Shown here: positions 32,378 to 41,865 of the stretch, one piece after another
Position numbering within the stretch: position 1 is the first letter of the stretch
Layout: each line of letters starts with the position of its first letter
NCBI GenBank assembly: GCA_036555745.1
Contig: DATBKV010000243.1
Location: 18,333 to 82,332 of the forward strand
Source of the DNA: VAZQ01 sp036555745
Lineage (GTDB): Bacteria; Pseudomonadota; Alphaproteobacteria; Rhizobiales; Xanthobacteraceae
Length of the DNA stretch: 64,000 nt
Direction of reading: 5' to 3'
Translations under genes and position numbers: made by a program
The notes under the pieces: model-generated
Told to the model about the DNA's origin: nothing
Database searches by the model: none
What the model saw: only the letters and a program-made list of their open reading frames with translations

Positions 32378-34892
32378 GCCGTGACTCCGCGGGCTCGGCG
32401 AGGGCCCGTTGGCCGAAGCTTTGCCGAATGCGCGCAAACGCGCGCAGCCGCGCCTCCACCAGGCCGTTGACGCTGTCGGGCGGATAGAGCCCATCGCCGG
32501 CGCGCTGCCCGGCCGACACGCCGGTCAGCAGCGCAATTCCCTGATCAATCGTGGCCACCGGATAGATGGCGAACTTGCCATCGGCGCAAGCGTCGATGAC
32601 GTCTCGCCGCAGCATCAAGTGCTGCACGTTGGAGCTTGGAATGAGAACCCCCTGCGTGCCGGTAAGCCCGCGCCTTTGGCAAATATCGAAAAAGCCCTCG
32701 ATCTTCTCATTCACCGCGCCGATGGCCTGGATCTCGCCGTGCTGGTTCACCGAGCCGGTGATCGCCAGGTCCTGCCGCAACGGCAGCTCCGACAGCGCCG
32801 ACAAGATCGCATAGAGCTCCGCGGAGGATGCACTGTCCCCTTCCACGCCGGCGTACGACTGCTCGAACACCAGGCTCGCGAACAACGACATCGGGGTGTC
32901 CACCGCGTAGCGGCCGGCGAGAAAGCCCGACAAGATCAGCACGCCCTTGGAGTGGATAGGGCCGCCGAGTTCGACCTCCCGCTCGATGTCGACCACCTTC
33001 CCGCTGCCCGGCCGTACGCGGCAGGTAATGCGGGTCGGCCGTCCGAAGCGAAATCCGCCCAGCTCGAGCAAGCTCAGGCCATTCGCCTGGCCGACGTGGC
33101 TGCCGCTGGTTGCGATCAACGCCACGTCCTGCAGGATCGTCTCCTCGGCGCGGTCGCGCAAGCGCGAGGCGCGGCGAACTTGCTGGTCGAGGGCGCGTTG
33201 AACGTCCGCGCGCGTGATCGTCGCGCGCTTGGCCTCGGATGCCCAATAGTCCGCTTCCGCGAGCACGTCTCGGATCTGGTCAATCAGCAAGGTGAGCTTG
33301 CCAGCATGGTCGGCCAGACGAGCGGCATGCTCCAGCACCAGTGCGACGCCATCGCACTCCACCGGCCGCAAACCGTCACGCTTGACGATGGCCGCGATCA
33401 GCCGGGCGTGCGAGGCCTCGCTTTCGGGCGAGCGGTCGACCTCGTCCTCGAAGTCGGCCAGTACCTTGAAGTGCTCGTTGACCTCGGGATCGAACGCCAC
33501 CAGCAAGTAGTAGAGCAGCCGGCTCCCGAACAACACGACCTTGACGTCGAGCGGGATGGGATCGGGCTCGAGCGAGAGCGTGCTGGTCAGGCCGATAAAG
33601 CGGCCGACATCCTCGATCCTGATTTCACGCTGACGCAGCGTCCGCTTCAGCGCCGTCCAGCTAAACGGCTCCCTCAGTAGGTGCCGCACATCGAGCAGCA
33701 GAAATCCGCCGTTGGCGCGGTGTGCGGCGCCCGGCTTGATTAGCCGGAAATTGGTGACCAGCACCCCGTGCTGAGAGACGTATTCGATGCTGCCGATGAG
33801 ATTTGCAAGGGTTGGATGCAGCTCTTCGACGATCGGCGCCGCCTTGTCCTGCGTCGTGCGGCTGACCAGAACGTTGACCTCGTAACGCTCGAATGAGCCG
33901 CCGATGCGGCGGTCGGCACCCTCTCTTTCTTCTCCCTCCGGCTTCATGACGAACATGGCGACGTTCTCGACTAGGTCGCTATGAACCGCCTCCAGATGCT
34001 TGATCACTCTCGGAATGTCGGCGAACTTGCTCTTGGCCTCGTCGATCGAGTGGCCGACAGCGAACATTGCCGTGTCTCGATTGAGCTTGCGGATCTCGTC
34101 GCGATGCGCCTTCTGCCACTGCGGAATCTGGTGCATGATGCGGTCGAGGTCCTTCTCGAGAGCCTCAATCGTGTCCTGCACCTCGCGCCGTTTCGCCTCC
34201 GGCCACTTGCTGAATTCGTCGGGCGGGACCACCTGTCCGTCCTGCGTCGGGGCCAAGGCAAAGCCGACCGGCGTGCGCAGAATGACGATACTTTTCTCGG
34301 CCGCCTTGTCGCGCAATGCCGAGAAGGCTTCGCCTTGCTTGGCCTGGACGCTCTGGTCGATGGCCTCACGCCGGGTCTGGTAGTCTTCGCTCTCGAACAC
34401 GGCCGGCAATGCGGTCTTGAGGTCGTCGACCAACTCGCGCATGGCGTCGCGGAAATGCAGCGCACGTCCGGGCGGAAGCTCAATCGCGATCGGCTTGTGG
34501 GGCTCGCTGAAATTGTTCACGTAGACCCAATCCGGCGGGCTCGGCATCTCTTGCGCTGCTTGCCGCAGGACCCTCTCCACCGCCGGCTGCATTCGCGCCT
34601 GGTTGGAGCCGATCACGAACAGATTGAAGCCGGGCTTGCGCACCCGCGTGCCGAATCCGATGGCATCAACCGCGCGCTGCTGGCCGACCAACCCATCGAT
34701 CGGCTCGATCTCCGCCGTGGTCCGGAACGCGAGCAACGACAGGTCAGCGGAGCGATACAGTCGCGCGACCGGCAGCGCTGCCGTAGGGGCGGAGCCCTCG
34801 CAGACCATGCTTGTCGAGGGGTCAGCGACGCGCTTCAACCGCCCGTCCCCGCCGGCGGCCTCCAAACTGTGCTCTGTTCCCGGGCCAGCCAC
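32370..34892 (-). CDS. Lon-related protease with AAA-like domain (LonH/AsrA-type)
   Basis: 840 residues. The C-terminal Lon protease domain has the Ser-Lys dyad: GDSASSAE with Ser687 and NEKIEG with Lys730, 43 residues apart as in other Lon enzymes. The N-terminal two thirds match the AAA-type part of Lon-related proteins (GLVGQQRAVDAI, ANGGFLLLDVRHLL). However, the expected P-loop reads VIGSNQARMQPAVER, lacking the usual GxxGxGK/R-S/T, so ATP use is uncertain. The GTG start at 34892 has GGAG eight bases before it. An FNR/FixK box is 75.5 bp upstream. The likely role is stress protein quality control. Confidence 0.88.
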   Translation of the reverse strand: MAGPGTEHSLEAAGGDGRLKRVADPSTSMVCEGSAPTAALPVARLYRSADLSLLAFRTTAEIEPIDGLVGQQRAVDAIGFGTRVRKPGFNLFVIGSNQARMQPAVERVLRQAAQEMPSPPDWVYVNNFSEPHKPIAIELPPGRALHFRDAMRELVDDLKTALPAVFESEDYQTRREAIDQSVQAKQGEAFSALRDKAAEKSIVILRTPVGFALAPTQDGQVVPPDEFSKWPEAKRREVQDTIEALEKDLDRIMHQIPQWQKAHRDEIRKLNRDTAMFAVGHSIDEAKSKFADIPRVIKHLEAVHSDLVENVAMFVMKPEGEEREGADRRIGGSFERYEVNVLVSRTTQDKAAPIVEELHPTLANLIGSIEYVSQHGVLVTNFRLIKPGAAHRANGGFLLLDVRHLLREPFSWTALKRTLRQREIRIEDVGRFIGLTSTLSLEPDPIPLDVKVVLFGSRLLYYLLVAFDPEVNEHFKVLADFEDEVDRSPESEASHARLIAAIVKRDGLRPVECDGVALVLEHAARLADHAGKLTLLIDQIRDVLAEADYWASEAKRATITRADVQRALDQQVRRASRLRDRAEETILQDVALIATSGSHVGQANGLSLLELGGFRFGRPTRITCRVRPGSGKVVDIEREVELGGPIHSKGVLILSGFLAGRYAVDTPMSLFASLVFEQSYAGVEGDSASSAELYAILSALSELPLRQDLAITGSVNQHGEIQAIGAVNEKIEGFFDICQRRGLTGTQGVLIPSSNVQHLMLRRDVIDACADGKFAIYPVATIDQGIALLTGVSAGQRAGDGLYPPDSVNGLVEARLRAFARIRQSFGQRALAEPAESRHE

Positions 34893-34960
34893 GATCCGCT
34901 CCGTTACGTTCAGGCTTTTGCGACTGCACCTTTAAATTAGGCTGCCACCTGGAACCGGCA

Positions 34961-34974
34961 TTGATTTGAATCAA
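34961..34974 (-). promoter_or_regulatory. FNR/FixK-type box for the lon-like operon
   Basis: TTGATTTGAATCAA, perfect match to TTGAT-N4-ATCAA, centred 75.5 bp before the GTG start at 34892. Confidence 0.8.
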
Positions 34975-35071
34975 GCTGTCCCGGCAATGGGATAGATGGC
35001 AGCAACGCCGGTCCCGTCGCGCCCCGGTTCGGACCGGTGCTGCCACCGACGCGCCGGTTTCCTCAGCCTGG

Positions 35072-35085
35072 TTGATCGGAATCAA
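35072..35085 (+). promoter_or_regulatory. FNR/FixK-type box for the ACP-FAAL-PlsC gene
   Basis: TTGATCGGAATCAA, perfect match to TTGAT-N4-ATCAA, centred 41.5 bp before ATG 35120. A possible -10 element, GATTAT, is at 35105-35110. Confidence 0.8.
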
Positions 35086-35119
35086 CAGGAACGGATCCGC
35101 GGTCGATTATTTTTTTATT

Positions 35120-37984
35120 ATGGAAACCGCCGTCCACCAGGCCGGGGTGCAGCGCTCCGAGGAGGGCACGCGCGAATCGAAGCTGCTCGCCGTCGTCGGC
35201 GAGCTTGCGCGCGAATTGCATCCGCAGCACAGCCGGGTCGGCCAGATAACACTCGCCAGCCGGCTCGAGAAGAACCTGGGCATCGACAGCCTCGGACGCA
35301 CGGAGCTGGTGCTGCGGCTCGAGCGTGCGTTCGGCGCTCGGCTGCCGATCAATCTGGTCGGCGAGGCCGACACCGTCGGCGATCTCCTGCGCGCCCTTGA
35401 TCAGGCCGGGTCGCCCGGCCCGACGGCGGGCATCGTGCCGGCGCCCGCTCCTTTGCCGGCGGTGGCAGCCGCCGGCGAGGCGCACACCTTGCTGGAGGTG
35501 CTGGAGTGGCACGCCAGGGAGCATCCCGACCGCCTGCACGTCAGCGTGCTGGGAGATGAGGCGACCCCGATCGACTCGCTGACCTACCGGCAGCTAGCTG
35601 CGAAGGCGCACGCGATCGCCGCTGGCCTGATCGAGCGCGATGTCATGCCCGGCGACCGCGTCGCGCTGATGCTTCCCACCGGCGTCGACTTCTTCACCTC
35701 CTTCTTCGGAATTCTGCAAACCGGCGCAGTCCCGGTTCCGATCTACCCGCCGATGCAACGCGCCCAGATCGAGGACTATGCCCGCCGGCAGGCCGCCATC
35801 CTGCGCAATGCCGGCGCGCGCCTGCTGATCACCGTGCCGGAAGGGCTCAAGCTCGGCGCTCTCCTGCAGGGCCTGGTTGCAACACTGTCCGCGGTCGAGA
35901 GCACCGCTGCGCTTTCGGCACATGCGAGGGAGTCCGCGCTGCCGCCGCCTCCGCAGGGGTCGGCAGCCGCGCTCATCCAGTACACGTCCGGAAGCACCGG
36001 AGATCCGAAAGGCGTCGTCCTCACACACGCCAACCTGCTCGCCAATATCCGCGCCATCGGGCGCGTAGTCGAGGCGAGCTCTGCCGACCTGTTCGTGAGC
36101 TGGTTGCCGCTCTATCACGACATGGGCTTGATCGGATCGTGGCTGGGTTGCCTCTATTACGGGGCGCCGCTCTACGTCATGTCGCCGCTGAGCTTTCTGG
36201 CGCGTCCCCTGAACTGGCTGCGCGCGATCCAGCGCTTTCGCGCAACCATTTCCGCGGCACCCAATTTCGCCTTCGAGCTTTGCCTCAACAAAATCGACGA
36301 CGCGGATCTGAAAGGACTGGATCTGAGCTCGCTGCGCCTGGTCGGCAACGGCGCCGAGCCGGTGAGCGTTGCGACCTTGCGGCGGTTCATCGATCGCTTC
36401 GCCCCGTTTGGATTTCGACCGGGAGCCATGGCGCCGGTCTATGGCCTGGCGGAGAACGCAGTGGCCGTCACCCTGCCGCCGCCCGGACGGCCGCCGATCA
36501 TCGACCGTGTGGATCGAGTCGCCTTGAGCAGCGGTGGCACCGCCGCGCCTGCGCGCGCGGAGGACCCCAACCCGATCGAGCTTGTCGCCTGCGGGCGGCC
36601 GCTCCCCGATCACGAAGTCCGCATCGTCGACGACGCAGGCCGCGAGCTGGGCGAGCGGCGCGAAGGGCGCGTGGAATTCCGCGGCCCGTCCGCCACCTCG
36701 GGCTATTTCCAGAACGCGGTCAAGACGCGCGAACTGTTCCACGACGGCTGGCTCGACACCGGCGATCGCGGCTACATGGCCGCCGGCGATCTCTTCATCA
36801 CCGGCCGCATTAAGGACATCATCATCCGGGCCGGCCAGCACATCTCGCCGCACGAGGTCGAGGAGGCGGTCGGCGCCATTCCCGGCCTGCGCAAGACCGG
36901 CGTTGCCGCCTTCGGGGTCGCCGACCCGGCTTCCGGCACGGAGCGCGTTGTGGTCGTGGCCGAGGCCGATGAGACAAGGCCCGCGGCGCAGGCGGAGCTG
37001 AAAGCACGCGCCCAGCAGATCGCGGCCTATATCGTGGGCGGACCGCCGGACGAGGTCGTCCTGGTGTCACCGGGAGCCGTTCCGAAGACCTCGAGCGGCA
37101 AAATTCGTCGTGCCGCAGCCAGAGATCTCTATCTCGGCAAGCGCTTCGCAACGCGGCCGCGCGCGTTCTGGTGGCAGATCGCGCGTCTGCGTTTGGAAAG
37201 CTTGGGCTTTCGTCTGTCGCGGCTGCGTCGAGCGAGCGCGCAGCTCCTCTACGCAGCCTGGTGGTGGATCGTGATCCCCGCTTGCTTTCTCTTCGGCTGG
37301 CTGGCGGTGATGATGCTGCCGCGTTTGGCGTGGCGATGGGCGGCAGTCCGTACAGTGGCGCGCTGTGCGCTGGCGGCGCTACGCGTTCCGCTGTCGGTGA
37401 ACGGCATCGACCGCATCCCGCGCGGTGGCGCGGTATTGGCCTTCAATCACGCCAGCTACATGGACGCGGTCACCGTCGCCGCGGTTCTCCCCGGCGAGCC
37501 CATCCACGTCGTCAAGAAGGAGCTCGAGCGCCAGATCTTCGCTGGCGCGCTGCTCCGGCGGCTGGGCGTGCTGTTTCTCGAGCGGTTCGAGCTCGCCGGC
37601 AGCCTCCTCGACCTCGAGAGCGTGATCGCCGCCGCACGGCAGGGGCGCCTCCTGGTATTCTTTCCCGAAGGAACGTTTACCCGCCGTGCCGGCCTCTCGG
37701 GTTTCTACCTCGGAGCCTTTCGGGTGGCGGCCCAGGCGCGGCTGCCGGTAGTGCCGGCGATCCTGCGCGGCACGCGCTCGATGCTGCGCGGCGAGCAATG
37801 GTTCCCGCGCTGGAGCCCGATCAGCGTCACGTTCGCCGATCCCATCCGACCCGACGGCAGTGATCTCGCCTCGGTGGTGCGATTGCGCGACGCGGTTCGC
37901 GCCGTCATCCTGACGGCCTGCGGGGAACCCGATCTCGGCGAGCTCATCAAACCGGCGCAGCCGCCCGGCGGATCGGCGCGATGA
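35120..37984 (+). CDS. ACP - fatty acyl-AMP ligase - PlsC acyltransferase fusion
   Basis: 954 residues in three parts. Residues about 10-90 are an acyl carrier domain with GIDSLG (Ser57 takes the phosphopantetheine arm). Residues about 115-680 are an AMP-forming acyl ligase (YTSGSTGDPKGV near 288, then LDTGDRGYM and a TSSGKIRR Lys). After two membrane-like stretches (about 715-750) comes a PlsC domain with NHASYMD (His777, Asp782) and FFPEGT. It probably activates a fatty acid, loads it on its own carrier domain and transfers it to a lipid acceptor at the membrane. The start has no ribosome site. The MFS gene downstream may be coupled. Confidence 0.85.
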   Translation: METAVHQAGVQRSEEGTRESKLLAVVGELARELHPQHSRVGQITLASRLEKNLGIDSLGRTELVLRLERAFGARLPINLVGEADTVGDLLRALDQAGSPGPTAGIVPAPAPLPAVAAAGEAHTLLEVLEWHAREHPDRLHVSVLGDEATPIDSLTYRQLAAKAHAIAAGLIERDVMPGDRVALMLPTGVDFFTSFFGILQTGAVPVPIYPPMQRAQIEDYARRQAAILRNAGARLLITVPEGLKLGALLQGLVATLSAVESTAALSAHARESALPPPPQGSAAALIQYTSGSTGDPKGVVLTHANLLANIRAIGRVVEASSADLFVSWLPLYHDMGLIGSWLGCLYYGAPLYVMSPLSFLARPLNWLRAIQRFRATISAAPNFAFELCLNKIDDADLKGLDLSSLRLVGNGAEPVSVATLRRFIDRFAPFGFRPGAMAPVYGLAENAVAVTLPPPGRPPIIDRVDRVALSSGGTAAPARAEDPNPIELVACGRPLPDHEVRIVDDAGRELGERREGRVEFRGPSATSGYFQNAVKTRELFHDGWLDTGDRGYMAAGDLFITGRIKDIIIRAGQHISPHEVEEAVGAIPGLRKTGVAAFGVADPASGTERVVVVAEADETRPAAQAELKARAQQIAAYIVGGPPDEVVLVSPGAVPKTSSGKIRRAAARDLYLGKRFATRPRAFWWQIARLRLESLGFRLSRLRRASAQLLYAAWWWIVIPACFLFGWLAVMMLPRLAWRWAAVRTVARCALAALRVPLSVNGIDRIPRGGAVLAFNHASYMDAVTVAAVLPGEPIHVVKKELERQIFAGALLRRLGVLFLERFELAGSLLDLESVIAAARQGRLLVFFPEGTFTRRAGLSGFYLGAFRVAAQARLPVVPAILRGTRSMLRGEQWFPRWSPISVTFADPIRPDGSDLASVVRLRDAVRAVILTACGEPDLGELIKPAQPPGGSAR

Positions 37985-38021
37985 CAATCGATGACCGCGG
38001 CCCCGTCGCGTCGGAAAAAGA

Positions 38022-39197
38022 ATGCTATCCCCCAACGTGGCGGTGCTGGGTGTCGTCAGCCTGCTCATGGGCATGTCGTCGGCCATGATCTACGGGCTCC
38101 TCCCGGTGTTCCTGGTCGCGGTGCTGGGGGCGACCGCCACCGCCGTCCGCCTGATCGAGGGCATCGCGGAGGCGACGACCTCGGCGATGAAAATATTTTC
38201 CGGCACCGCCAGCGACTGGATCGGCCGTCGCAAGCCGCTCGTCGTGCTCGGTTATGCGCTATCGGCGGTGAACAAGCTGCTGTTCCGGCTCGCCGAGTCC
38301 GCCTCCACCGTGCTGGTCGCGCGGATCGCCGACCGCATCGGCAAGGCAATCGAGATGCTCCGCGCGATGCGCTGCTGGCAGACGTGACGCCGACGGCGAT
38401 CCGAGGGTCCGGCTTCGGCCTGCGGTTTGCGCTCTACACCGTCGGGGCCGTAACCGGTCCGCTTGCGGCCATAGCATTGATGGCGTTGAGCGGCGACGAT
38501 TTCCGGCTGGTGTTCTGGGTTGCCTTGCTGCCGGGCTTGGTGTCGATCGCGGTACTGATGGTCGGCGTCAAGGAGCCGCGCAACCAGCCGCGCGACGGCA
38601 GCCGGCGCTGGCCGCCGCTGCGGCGAGCAGACTTGGCAGGGTTGAGGGCGCCATTCTGGTGGGCGATCGCGATCGCCACAATTTTCTCGCTCGCCCGCTT
38701 CAGCTCGGCATTCCTGGTGTTGAAAGCACATGCGGTCGGAATCGACGCGGCGTTCGTGCCATTCGTCTTCGTCGTCATGTATCTGGTCTATTCGGCGGCG
38801 GCCTATCCTTTTGGCGTGCTTGCCGATCACGTCGATCGGCATCTGCAACTTGGCATCGGCGCGGTCATTCTCGTCCTTGCAGATCTCGCGCTTGCGGCCG
38901 CGGGCACCGCCGGGACGACTGCCTTGGGTGCCGCGCTGTGGGGCCTGCAGATGGGGATGACGCAAGGCTTGTTGTCCGCTGCGGTGGCGGACGCCGCCCC
39001 CGCGGCTGCGCGGCGCCGCCTTCGGGATTCTCGATCTCGCCGTGGGATTGGCGACTTTTGCCGCCAGCGCCGGCGCGGGGCTGCTGTGGACGCTCACCGG
39101 GCCGGCTGGTTCCTTCCTGGCCGGCGCGGCGCTCGCGGCGCTCGTCGCCGTTATGCTGCCGTTTCAAACCATGCCGAAGCCGGCTCGCTCGACATGA
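38022..39197 (+). pseudogene. MFS transporter with two frameshifts
   Basis: Three consecutive frames together give one major facilitator protein of about 390 residues: LLMGMSSAMIYGLLPVFLVA...SDWIGRRKPLVV in the first, DVTPTAIRGSGFGLRFALYT...LWGLQMGMTQGLLSA in the second, and AAFGILDLAVGLATFAASAG to PKPARST in the third. A base seems lost near 38352 and two bases near 39005. About twelve membrane helices can be traced. It starts 38 bp after the lipid-enzyme gene and may have exported its product. Either real decay or assembly errors. Confidence 0.8.
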
Positions 39198-39302
39198 CTG
39201 GAACGCTCTGACCCGGCCGCGTTGATGCTTTGCGCCCGTGCGTCCATCGATCCGCTTGGTCGGCGCCGACGCAAGGGTGCCAGCCATTCCAACCTCGGCC
39301 TC

Positions 39303-40220
39303 TCACTTCCTCTGGGCTACCGTCACGACGGTTCCTGCCGCGCCGGCCAGAATGGCTTGGGCCTGGTCGATGGCGCCGATGCCTGCGATACCTCCGGTGC
39401 GCTCAGCAAAGCGGCAGGCGGCTTCCACCTTGGGCGCCATGGAGCCGGCCTCGAACGCATACGTGCGCAGCTCCCGCGGCGTGACGTGGCGGATGGGGTG
39501 CCCCTCCGACATGGGCCATCTGGTCCACACCGCCGGGACATCGGTCAGAAGCAGCAGAGCGTCGGCGCCGATCTCCTCGGCGAGCAACGCGGACGACAGG
39601 TCCTTGTCAATCACCGCCTCAACCCCGCGCAGAGCTCCATCCGGCGTCGCCACGACCGGGATACCCCCTCCTCCGGCGCAGATGACGACCATCCCCGAGC
39701 GAACCAGAAGCTTGATGACGTTGATCTCGCGGATGCGACGCGGAGCGGGCGACGGGACCGCGCGCCGAAAGCCGCTGCCGTCGGACACCAGCGTCCACGA
39801 CGTACGTGCCCGCAATTGCCGGACCTCGACTTCGCCGTAGAGGGGACCGATCGGCTTGCTGGGCTTGGCGAAGGCCGGATCCGCGTCGTCGACTTCGACC
39901 TGGGTCAGCAAAGTCGCAAGCTCGCGGCGCGGCAATGCATTGCTCAAAGCCTGCTCGATCAGGTAACCAATCATCCCCTCGCTTTCGGCACCGAGGACGT
40001 CAAGCGGATACGGGCGCACATCCTTGTAAGCCGCCGCTTGCAGCGCCAGCAGCCCAATCTGCGGGCCGTTGCCGTGCGTGATGACGACGCTGTGCTCGCG
40101 TGCAAGCGGCGCCACCGCCCGGGCGACAGCGTCCAGGAGATTGCGCCGCTGCAGCTCTGCCTCAAGGGGCTGGCCACGGCGCAGCAGCGCGTTCCCGCCC
40201 AACGCCAGGACCACGAGCAT
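39303..40220 (-). CDS. arcC: Carbamate kinase
   Basis: 305 residues. LALGGNALLRRGQ at the N terminus, then VVITHGNGPQIGLLALQ and VICAGGGGIPV are the standard carbamate kinase motifs of the amino-acid-kinase fold. It makes ATP from carbamoyl phosphate and ADP (or the reverse). No arginine deiminase or ornithine transcarbamylase gene is near, so the source of carbamoyl phosphate is unclear. The start overlaps the stop of the upstream cyclic-DPG-synthetase-like gene by one base, and both sit behind a perfect FNR/FixK box. Confidence 0.93.
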   Translation of the reverse strand: MLVVLALGGNALLRRGQPLEAELQRRNLLDAVARAVAPLAREHSVVITHGNGPQIGLLALQAAAYKDVRPYPLDVLGAESEGMIGYLIEQALSNALPRRELATLLTQVEVDDADPAFAKPSKPIGPLYGEVEVRQLRARTSWTLVSDGSGFRRAVPSPAPRRIREINVIKLLVRSGMVVICAGGGGIPVVATPDGALRGVEAVIDKDLSSALLAEEIGADALLLLTDVPAVWTRWPMSEGHPIRHVTPRELRTYAFEAGSMAPKVEAACRFAERTGGIAGIGAIDQAQAILAGAAGTVVTVAQRK

Positions 40221-41665
40221 CAGCGTCGGTCCCCGTCGCGCCCTACCCGCGCGACGAAGGCCTCGACAATCGAGGAAAGCCTGCGCTCGCCCGTTTCGGC
40301 GAGTTCGTAACGCGCCCGCACGACCCGCTTGTTGAGGTCGAGCAGGTGCGCGAGATCGACCGGCGTGGACGAGACGACCACGTCGGCATCGGCGCCATCG
40401 ATCGTCGCTCGCAACGCCGCGAGCTGGGCGACGTCGTAACCGACGGCCGGCAGTACCTTGCCGATATGCGGATAGGTCATGAACAACTCGGATATGGCGG
40501 GAACTGCCGACAGCCTGGGATCCACGACCTTGGCTCCTACCGCAACCGCTGCCGCATAGCCCGCCCCGTGGGGCATGGCGCCGTGGGTGATGGTCGGCCC
40601 GTCTTCGACCACGAGGACCCGCTTTCCCTTCACTGCCGCGGCGTCATCGAGTTCGACCGGGGATGCCGCGCGCACGACCGTCGCGCCGGGATTGAGTGCT
40701 CGCAAGGCCTGCTCGGCGAGCTCGACAGCGCGGGGAGGCGCCGCGTTGACCTTGTTGATGACGAGCAGGTCGGCCATGCGGGCGACCGCCTCGCCGGGAT
40801 GGTGGGTCGACATCTGGCGCGGGCGCAGCGCGTCGGCGACCACGATGTGCAAATCGGGCGTCACGAACGGAAAGTCGTTGTTGCCGCCGTCCCAGACGAC
40901 GATTTCGGAGTCCGCCTCCGCCGCCCGGAGGACCTCGGCGTAGTCCACGCCCGCAAAGACGACGTTCCCGATGGCGATGTGCGGCTCGTACTCCTCGCGC
41001 TCCTCCGCGGTGCATCGCGCCCGGTCGAGGTCGGCGACGGTAGCGAACCGCTGCACGCGCGCTTGCGCAAGGTCGCCATACGCCATGGGATGGCGCACCA
41101 CCGCGACCCGCAATCCCTTTTGCTTCAGTCGGCGCGACAGCCAGCGCGCCAGCGTGGACTTGCCGCAACCGGTCCGTACCGCCGAGATCGCGATCACCGG
41201 CAGCGAGCACTTCAACATGGTCTGCTTGGGACCGAGCAAGCTAAAGCTCGCTCCCGCAGCCAGCGCCCGCGACGCGGCGTGCATGACGTGCTCATGCGGG
41301 ACGTCGCTGTAGGCGAAAATGACTTCATCCACCGAGCGCGCGCGGCACAGCCGTTCAAGCTCCGCCTCGTCAACGATCGGGATGCCAAGCGGATAGAGCC
41401 GCCCCGCCAGTGGCGGCGGGTAGCGCCGCTCGGCGATACCGGGAATCTGCGTGGCGGTGAAGGCGATGACCTCGCTCCCGGGGTCGTCCCGAAAGACGAC
41501 ATTGAAGTTATGAAAGTCTCTGCCCGCTGCGCCCAGAATGACCACGCGCCGGCGGCGGTGCCAGTCCTCTGCGGGTGACCGCGATCCCGGTTCAACAGGT
41601 TGCGAGCTGGGCGATTCCATCGAATTCTGCCGAGCGCAGCTGCGGCCCATATTGCTCGCTGGCAT
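40220..41665 (-). CDS. Cyclic 2,3-diphosphoglycerate synthetase-like P-loop protein
   Basis: 481 residues. An N-terminal Rossmann-like part (RVVILGAAGRDFHNFNVVFRDD) is followed by a P-loop, RTGCGKST (about 164-171), and DLLVINKVNAAP, as in GTPase-type nucleotide binding. This matches proteins annotated as cyclic 2,3-diphosphoglycerate synthetase, known from thermophilic methanogens as makers of an osmolyte; the bacterial role is unproven. ATG 41665 is supported by the box centred 58.5 bp upstream, the same distance as at other genes. It is translationally coupled to carbamate kinase. Confidence 0.75.
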   Translation of the reverse strand: MPASNMGRSCARQNSMESPSSQPVEPGSRSPAEDWHRRRRVVILGAAGRDFHNFNVVFRDDPGSEVIAFTATQIPGIAERRYPPPLAGRLYPLGIPIVDEAELERLCRARSVDEVIFAYSDVPHEHVMHAASRALAAGASFSLLGPKQTMLKCSLPVIAISAVRTGCGKSTLARWLSRRLKQKGLRVAVVRHPMAYGDLAQARVQRFATVADLDRARCTAEEREEYEPHIAIGNVVFAGVDYAEVLRAAEADSEIVVWDGGNNDFPFVTPDLHIVVADALRPRQMSTHHPGEAVARMADLLVINKVNAAPPRAVELAEQALRALNPGATVVRAASPVELDDAAAVKGKRVLVVEDGPTITHGAMPHGAGYAAAVAVGAKVVDPRLSAVPAISELFMTYPHIGKVLPAVGYDVAQLAALRATIDGADADVVVSSTPVDLAHLLDLNKRVVRARYELAETGERRLSSIVEAFVARVGRDGDRR

Positions 41666-41716
41666 AAAAAGGCGAGCCCTATTTGTTCTGCCTACCAGGG
41701 TCGTCGTGCAAGCCGA

Positions 41717-41730
41717 TTGATCATTATCAA
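41717..41730 (-). promoter_or_regulatory. FNR/FixK-type box for the cDPGS-carbamate kinase operon
   Basis: TTGATCATTATCAA, perfect match to TTGAT-N4-ATCAA, centred 58.5 bp before 41665. Confidence 0.8.
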
Positions 41731-41779
41731 GCTCGCGCCTCTCAAGGCAGCCGCCCGGATTAGGGCCGACGGCGCGCCG

Positions 41780-41793
41780 TTGAGCTAAGTCAA
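41780..41793 (+). promoter_or_regulatory. FixK-like box for the 2-oxoacid dehydrogenase operon
   Basis: TTGAGCTAAGTCAA keeps TTGA-N6-TCAA but differs inside from strict FNR sites. It is centred 79.5 bp before ATG 41866. Confidence 0.45.
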
Positions 41794-41865
41794 TTCATCG
41801 CGGGACGCTTTGACCGATAGATTTTTTCCAGGCCAATGTATGCTCCAGGCCGCACGGAATCGGGA

